Shown: positions 31,081 to 35,092 of the stretch, in pieces
Position numbering within the stretch: the stretch's first letter is position 1
Layout of the letters: each line of letters begins with the position of its first letter
Source of the DNA: Scytonematopsis contorta HA4267-MV1
GTDB taxonomy: Bacteria > Cyanobacteriota > Cyanobacteriia > Cyanobacteriales > Nostocaceae
DNA length: 35,092 nt
Reading direction: 5' to 3'
NCBI GenBank assembly: GCA_019359035.1
Contig: JAHHIC010000003.1
Location: 1 to 35,092, forward strand
The notes under the pieces: generated by a model
The model's input: the letters and a program-made list of their open reading frames with translations, nothing else
What the model was told of the DNA's origin: nothing
Database searches by the model: none
Made by a program: the position numbers and the translations under genes

Positions 31081-31513
31081 TTTATTTAAACTAAAAGTTA
31101 GTCGAGTGATATATGTTACTTATAAATTATAAAAGGCGGATAGCTTCAATGGTTTGAAAAGCATAACTCAGACTTGTTTGTTGGTTTGAAACCAGCAATC
31201 GTGTCAAGTTGTTACTTAAGTAGCATTGTCTTATTTAAACTTGATACTCATTCTTTATACGGATAAGATAGCCTTCGCTGGCGATTATGCCAGCGATAAA
31301 ATGAGTGTTGATTTTTTGTCATATCCAAACGCAATTCAAGTAACATTGGTGGACGTTATAGTTATGCTTATAGCCAAAAAGAAATGGTTTAAAAGCATGA
31401 CTCAGGCTCTCCGAGCGGGTTATTGTTGACGCTGATGATTTTGAGAGTTGCTCTTTGTGTGTCAAGGTGCTTTATAATAGAAAACGATTCCGTAATATCC
31501 TTTGGATGCCCCT
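31081..31513. other. 433-bp intergenic region with a 26-bp direct repeat
   Basis: No gene is supported. AATGGTTTGAAAAGCATAAC... (31148-31174) recurs as AATGGTTTAAAAGCATGACT... (31383-31408), with three differences including one indel, 235 bases apart. A promoter for either flanking gene should lie here. Confidence 0.55.
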
Positions 31514-31888
31514 ATGAGCCTCGACGAACTCATCCAGGCAGCTAATCAATTGGACTCAGCAGAACTAGACCGCCTCATAAAGCAGGTCGTCATCCTTCGT
31601 GCCCACCGCAAAGCAAACGTCCTCCCACTAGAAGAAGCTGAACTGCTCCACAAAATTAACCAAGGTGTTGACCCAGAACTCCGCGCTCAGTACCAAACGC
31701 TTCGTGCGAAACTCGAAGCCTCTACTATATCGGACACTGAATACAACACCCTGATTCAACTTAGCAATACTATCGAACAATTCGGTGCCCAACGCCTCGA
31801 AGCCCTTGCCAACCTTGCTCAACTTCGCCAAGTCTCCCTATCAGAGCTTATGGAAACACTAGGTATCCAACCTGTTACGTATGTCTAG
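31514..31888 (+). CDS. Small helical partner of an HNH endonuclease
   Basis: 124 residues from the ATG at 31514, chosen over a TTG at 31502. It begins MSLDELIQAANQLDSAELDR and is helical, with a long charged stretch (ELRAQYQTLRAKLEASTISD) and a C-terminal SLSELMETLGIQP. Genes like this commonly precede small HNH genes in cyanobacteria. The 8-base overlap with the HNH gene indicates coupled translation, so an antitoxin-like or targeting role is plausible. Confidence 0.7.
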   Translation: MSLDELIQAANQLDSAELDRLIKQVVILRAHRKANVLPLEEAELLHKINQGVDPELRAQYQTLRAKLEASTISDTEYNTLIQLSNTIEQFGAQRLEALANLAQLRQVSLSELMETLGIQPVTYV

Positions 31889-32306
31889 TGAGTACGTTCC
31901 TGTAGCACTAAAGCAACTGGTCTTTGACCGCGCTCGTGGTTTGTGTGAATATTGCCGTAGTCAAGCCAAATACGCAATCGACCCGCTAGTCATTGACCAT
32001 ATTCAACCTGTTAGTCGGGGTGGTCAAACGATTGCAGAAAATCTTGCTCTATCTTGCCAAACTTGCAACAATTACAAGTACAACAAAACTGAAGCACCCG
32101 ACCCAGCCACAGGGCAGCTTGCTCCTCTTTTTCATCCCCGGCAATTGGAATGGAACCAGCATTTTGCTTGGAACGAAGATACAACTCAAATGCTCGGTAT
32201 TACAGCAATTGGACGGGCAACGGTTGCCCTACTCCAAACCAACCGCGAGGGTGTGGTTAATATGCGTCGAGTCCTTGTCATTATGGGTGAACACCCACCT
32301 GACTAA
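31881..32306 (+). CDS. HNH endonuclease-family protein
   Basis: 141 residues. CEYCRSQ (C22, C25), VIDHIQPVSRGG (D39, H40), NLALSC (N54, C59) and CQTCNN (C62, N63) make a complete zinc-stabilised HNH core. HNH domains cut DNA with one metal ion at the histidine/asparagine site. The C-terminus (FHPRQLEWNQHFAW) is typical of free-standing cyanobacterial HNH proteins. It overlaps the preceding partner gene by 8 bases. Confidence 0.9.
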   Translation: MSSEYVPVALKQLVFDRARGLCEYCRSQAKYAIDPLVIDHIQPVSRGGQTIAENLALSCQTCNNYKYNKTEAPDPATGQLAPLFHPRQLEWNQHFAWNEDTTQMLGITAIGRATVALLQTNREGVVNMRRVLVIMGEHPPD

Positions 32307-32441
32307 TCGGTCGGTGCAAGCGCGAGTATTTGGTATTGCACCGGAATGCTTGTAAAATCCTGCATTCCGGGTCTGTAAATCTTTGTTATATGGTCGTTGT
32401 AGCGATTTTGATGTTCCGAGTTTATTTCGCTTGACGTTGAT

Positions 32442-33002
32442 TCACCTAGGTATATCCCCACTACCGTACCATTCAACTTGAAGTCGTCCACTGGGCAAAA
32501 TAGTATTGTGCAAGTAGACACCATCGAAAGCTGGGTCAACAAAATTGATGATTCCCATGAGGTTAACATTAACCAAAGTGAAGTCCCATCCAGTCATTCC
32601 TTCCAGATTAGCACCTTGCAAACTGGAATCTTCAATGGAAAAATCTTTCAAGGTGGCATTTCTGAAAGTAGCTCCTTCCAAGTTGCAGTTTACAATTCTT
32701 CCAAGAGACATGAAGCGACACCTATCAAAATTCGCCCGACTCAAGTTGGTGTCGAAGAAGCCTCCTACAACAGCTTCTTCAAAGTTGGCACTTGAAAAAT
32801 CGCACCGTTCTACAATAGCATCGCACAGACTAATGAAGCGAAGATTCGCTCCCCTCAAGTTAGTGTCCCTAATTAAAGCATGAGCGAAGTCTCCCCTACT
32901 CAAATCAACTCCACTCAAATCCAGCCCAATCAAATCAACATATTGAAATTGCCTTTCCCCATCTGCATATCTTGACAACAACTCCGATTTTGTTATCCTC
33001 AT
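32442..33002 (-). CDS. Soluble pentapeptide-repeat protein
   Basis: 186 residues. After a short head (MRITKSELLSRYADGERQFQ) come about 20 imperfect pentapeptides of A(D/N)LxX type (LDLSGVDLSRGDFAHALIRD, TNLRGANLRF, SSANFEEAVV). The repeats should fold as a quadrilateral beta-helix. Proteins of this size include gyrase-protecting DNA mimics, but most cyanobacterial members have no known role. No signal peptide, unlike the membrane-anchored protein at 22959-24377. Confidence 0.85.
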   Translation of the reverse strand: MRITKSELLSRYADGERQFQYVDLIGLDLSGVDLSRGDFAHALIRDTNLRGANLRFISLCDAIVERCDFSSANFEEAVVGGFFDTNLSRANFDRCRFMSLGRIVNCNLEGATFRNATLKDFSIEDSSLQGANLEGMTGWDFTLVNVNLMGIINFVDPAFDGVYLHNTILPSGRLQVEWYGSGDIPR

Positions 33003-33398
33003 ACACCCCCAACTTTCGGTTCAATAGTATCTGCGTATTACCACCCAATGCTTTAAACTTTTGTCTGTTTGGGTGGGATAATTTTATTGATATCCCCAAG
33101 TCGTAAACCTTGCACGAGCGAGCAAAACAAATTATATTCTCACTCCTTGTGTGTAAAGTCAAGCCAAAATAAAGAATTATTAAGCAGAAATTTCAATTAA
33201 GAAGAAATTTTCTCTTGTTTCTTATTTATTAAATTAAAACCCTTCTATATCAAGGGTTTCCAGGGGTTCGGCTACGCAGGGTACTTGCGCGGGAACTGAT
33301 TATAGGCAATGGGTAATATAACCATTTTGTCAATACCAGCGTTAATAAATTTAATATTTTGACTCATAGGGTTAACTTTTTGTCCAAAGTCCAATAAC
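33003..33398. other. 396-bp divergent intergenic region with dispersed repeat copy B
   Basis: Promoters for the pentapeptide gene (minus) and the gene at 33399 (plus) should lie here. It contains the repeat described at 33177-33259. A short minus-strand frame (32935-33162) overlaps the pentapeptide gene start and is not called. Confidence 0.55.
33177..33259. repeat. Dispersed repeat copy B with terminal hairpin
   Basis: Positions 33177-33252 are the inverted copy of 25901-25974. At its end AAACCCTT (33237-33244) pairs with AAGGGTTT (33252-33259) around CTATATC, a hairpin that is degenerate in copy A. This suggests B is the better preserved copy. Confidence 0.75.
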
Positions 33399-34133
33399 AT
33401 GGAAACACCTAAAAACTTAGACTTAATATGGGAAAAAACTTTTGGAGGATATGTCGGTATTTACAAAACTCCAAGTAAAGTTGTATTCACACCTGCTTTG
33501 ATGAAAAAATTGGCAATTTCTAAAATGATAGATGTCAAACTAATAAGTGCTGATTTTAAAGAAAATCCTGTCATTTTTTCTCCTTTATTATGGTTGCTAT
33601 TTGATTCTAATTTTAACATGGAGTTTGTAGGGGTATATGCTAATGATGAAGATGTTAGGGCTGATAGTAATTCGGACGTTAGCCCTTCTTTTTGTATTAG
33701 AAAAGTATCATGGAGCAAAGCTGAAGATATTGGTAATTTTCAAAAAGCGGGGGATAAAAAGGAGTACGTTCTCGGAGAAAATCAAGTTGTCTCTAATGTT
33801 TTGTTCATTGACCCAATACACTTTCCTGAAATAACACAATTGATTTCTGAAGCTATTCATATTGCACAAAATGGAATAAATCTACAAGAAAACCTCCAAA
33901 GTAAATTAGTATATGATGAAATCAAAATAAATGTTTCAGATGGTCGTTTTTACTTAAACTTTTCCTACAAACCATGCTTAATGACGAACAGTACTTTAGA
34001 AGAGTGGATTATTAATTTACGTAACTGTATTGGTAACTTACCTCTCAATATTGGTTATTTACCAGATGATAAATTTAGAATGAGCTATGAACTATCATTA
34101 TTTGATAAAGTTAGCATGTTTGATAGATTTTAA
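33399..34133 (+). CDS. Unknown protein, possible immunity protein of the toxin locus
   Basis: 244 residues, METPKNLDLIWEKTFGGYVG..., soluble and mixed alpha/beta, with no recognised motif or signal peptide. Two parts can be seen: about 1-120, and 140-244 beginning VLFIDPIHFPEITQLISEA. Its stop (TAA at 34131) is followed at once by TGA and then, in the same frame, by the remnant toxin domain at 34137. Location at the head of an orphan toxin-immunity cassette suggests an immunity or accessory function. Confidence 0.55.
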   Translation: METPKNLDLIWEKTFGGYVGIYKTPSKVVFTPALMKKLAISKMIDVKLISADFKENPVIFSPLLWLLFDSNFNMEFVGVYANDEDVRADSNSDVSPSFCIRKVSWSKAEDIGNFQKAGDKKEYVLGENQVVSNVLFIDPIHFPEITQLISEAIHIAQNGINLQENLQSKLVYDEIKINVSDGRFYLNFSYKPCLMTNSTLEEWIINLRNCIGNLPLNIGYLPDDKFRMSYELSLFDKVSMFDRF

Positions 34134-34136
34134 TGA

Positions 34137-34361
34137 TTAGATAAATATGCAGTAGGTCAGAGAGGAAGTTCTCCTTTTCCTCCTCTAACAGGTAGCAATG
34201 CCAATAAAAATCTAATATCTGAGCAACAAGTGGATGAAATATTAAACCATCCAGATGTTGTTTTTGTTAAACTTGGAAGAGGTGGAACTGAGACTAGAGT
34301 TCCTGATGGGCGTGGAATAAGATTTAATGCAGACGGTAGTTTTTCTGGATTTGTAGATTAG
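34137..34361 (+). pseudogene. Orphan polymorphic-toxin C-terminal domain (no delivery part)
   Basis: An open frame of 74 codons with no usable start encodes SSPFPPLTGSNANKNLISEQ, then QQVDEILNHPDVVF, GRGGTETRVPDG and RGIRFNADGSFSGFVD before TAG. This looks like the variable toxin tip of a large secreted polymorphic toxin (RHS/CDI class): a proline-rich junction, then a small basic effector domain. It is followed after 10 bases by a small immunity-like gene with its own ribosome binding site, the normal toxin-immunity order. Without its N-terminus it is a displaced cassette, useful only after recombination onto a full toxin gene. Confidence 0.65.
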
Positions 34362-34371
34362 GAGATAATAA

Positions 34372-34620
34372 GTGGCTATTAAGTTAGATTCTGGTTTTGA
34401 AATACTCCGTTTTAGTGATGCCAAATATGAAGAATTAACTGCTGAAGTTCAGTACAAAGGAGAAGCGATTGCACAAGTTAACAAAGACAAGGGTATCGAT
34501 ATGCTTGAAATCGAAATTTTTAACTTGTATGCACAACCAGACTATGTACCAAAATTTCTGCTTAGTGATTTTTTATATGCACTAAACGAGGCTAAAAAAT
34601 TACTTGAAGATGCTCCGTGA
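34372..34620 (+). CDS. Probable immunity protein for the adjacent toxin tip
   Basis: 82 residues from GTG, with GGAGA 6 bases upstream and the toxin stop just before. Sequence VAIKLDSGFEILRFSDAKYE ... IDMLEIEIFNLYAQPDY ... LSDFLYALNEAKKLL. It is small, acidic and cytosolic, with strand-strand-helix character, as expected for an immunity protein that blocks its neighbour. The family is not known to me; the call rests on gene order. Confidence 0.6.
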   Translation: MAIKLDSGFEILRFSDAKYEELTAEVQYKGEAIAQVNKDKGIDMLEIEIFNLYAQPDYVPKFLLSDFLYALNEAKKLLEDAP

Positions 34621-34740
34621 GTACCAACCGTTCAAATTAATGGTGTTATTCAGACAAGCTTAAAGATAAGGATTTCATGAAAATTTATGGCTGATGATAT
34701 TGAAATGCTGCTATATATTTAGTCAAAATATTTTTGATAT

Positions 34741-34965
34741 ATGGTTGATACTTCAATCAATTGGATTTGGAAACCGCTAAACTCAGTTGGACCTTTCGAC
34801 TTTGATAGTCCAATTTCAAAATTTGAGAAAGATTACCAATTGGAGTTAATCGAACCTGCTTCGGAAATAACTGGCTGGGAAACCTACGGACTAATTGACT
34901 ATGAGACGCATATATATGTTGAAAATTCCTTAATTATCAGTATAAATTGTTATGACCAACTAATT
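34741..34965 (+). pseudogene. N-terminal part of an immunity-like gene split by the miniature element
   Basis: 75 codons from ATG (MVDTSINWIWKPLNSVGPFD...) run to the TAATT target duplication at 34961-34965; beyond it the frame enters the element and stops at 35004. The missing C-terminal 62 residues are at 131-319, exactly in frame. The restored 137-residue protein would be a second immunity-type product of this cassette. The insertion makes the gene inactive. Confidence 0.8.
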
Positions 34966-35092
34966 GGGGCAAATATAGCGAAGCTGTCACCAGGGGCAAA
35001 CTAAACAGTTTAGTTTAGATTATAAAGCTTATTATAACTGGATTCTCTCAGCATTCAAGCCGCAGTTTCAATCGGCAACCTTTCATTCAGAT
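34966..35092. mobile_element. Left half of the 252-bp miniature element (continues at 1-125)
   Basis: Begins with GGGG directly after TAATT. The first 52 bases are the terminal inverted repeat paired with 74-125. No coding content. Its 29-base inner motif recurs as a solo relic at 26225-26253. The window boundary falls inside the element, consistent with a circular molecule cut there. Confidence 0.85.

Noticed and set aside
31881-32306. Reading the HNH gene as part of a Cas9, IscB or intron system
   Set aside because: No RuvC parts, guide-like RNA or intron structure is near; it is a free-standing HNH gene with its usual small partner.

Overview
The window looks like one complete cyanobacterial plasmid of about 35 kb, probably from a filamentous Nostocales-type host. 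The evidence is a CyRepA1-type replication protein, a MobV relaxase fused to primase-like domains, actin-type and ParAB partition modules, pentapeptide-repeat proteins, ParDE toxin-antitoxin pairs and moderately AT-rich DNA. The ends join. Positions 34966-35092 plus 1-125 form a 252-bp miniature inverted-repeat element flanked by a 5-bp target duplication (TAATT). Removing it restores an unbroken 137-codon immunity-like gene, so the linear window appears to be a circle opened inside this element.

Layout. 131-937: end of the broken immunity gene and ParDE pair 1. 938-1336: a short-iteron cluster. 1337-5503 (minus): an operon of unknown genes ending in a membrane-anchored P-loop ATPase, perhaps a DNA-transfer or maintenance machine. 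5975-6178: small CopG-like regulator. 6179-7390: long structured leader. 7391-11242: CyRepA1-type replication protein. 11469-12253: four tiny genes chained by 4-bp overlaps and led by a ribbon-helix-helix protein. 12248-13963 (minus): MobV relaxase, with a candidate oriT upstream. 14398-16153: ParM/ParR pair, followed by TGATTCAG repeats. 16551-17949 (minus): aspartic-protease-like protein, its usual partner and a DNA-binding coiled-coil protein. 18408-19376: tyrosine recombinase. 19917-22907: divergent WYL regulator, zinc-ribbon/winged-helix protein and winged-helix/HEPN protein, a candidate defence system. 22959-25412 (minus): membrane pentapeptide protein and an unknown two-domain protein. 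25413-26872: repeats and a truncated metallophosphoesterase beside a relic of the miniature element. 27095-27660: ParDE pair 2. 27764-29598 (minus): ParB/ParA, with two perfect palindromes inside parB. 29923-31080 (minus): DUF3800 protein. 31514-32306: small partner plus HNH endonuclease. 32442-33002 (minus): pentapeptide protein. 33399-34965: orphan polymorphic-toxin tip with immunity-like genes.

Replication (CyRepA1), two partition systems, two ParDE modules, a recombinase and a relaxase make up the maintenance and mobilisation backbone. The rest is accessory: candidate defence genes, nucleases, and toxin-immunity remnants rearranged by miniature elements. I saw no rRNA, tRNA, CRISPR array or intact transposase gene.
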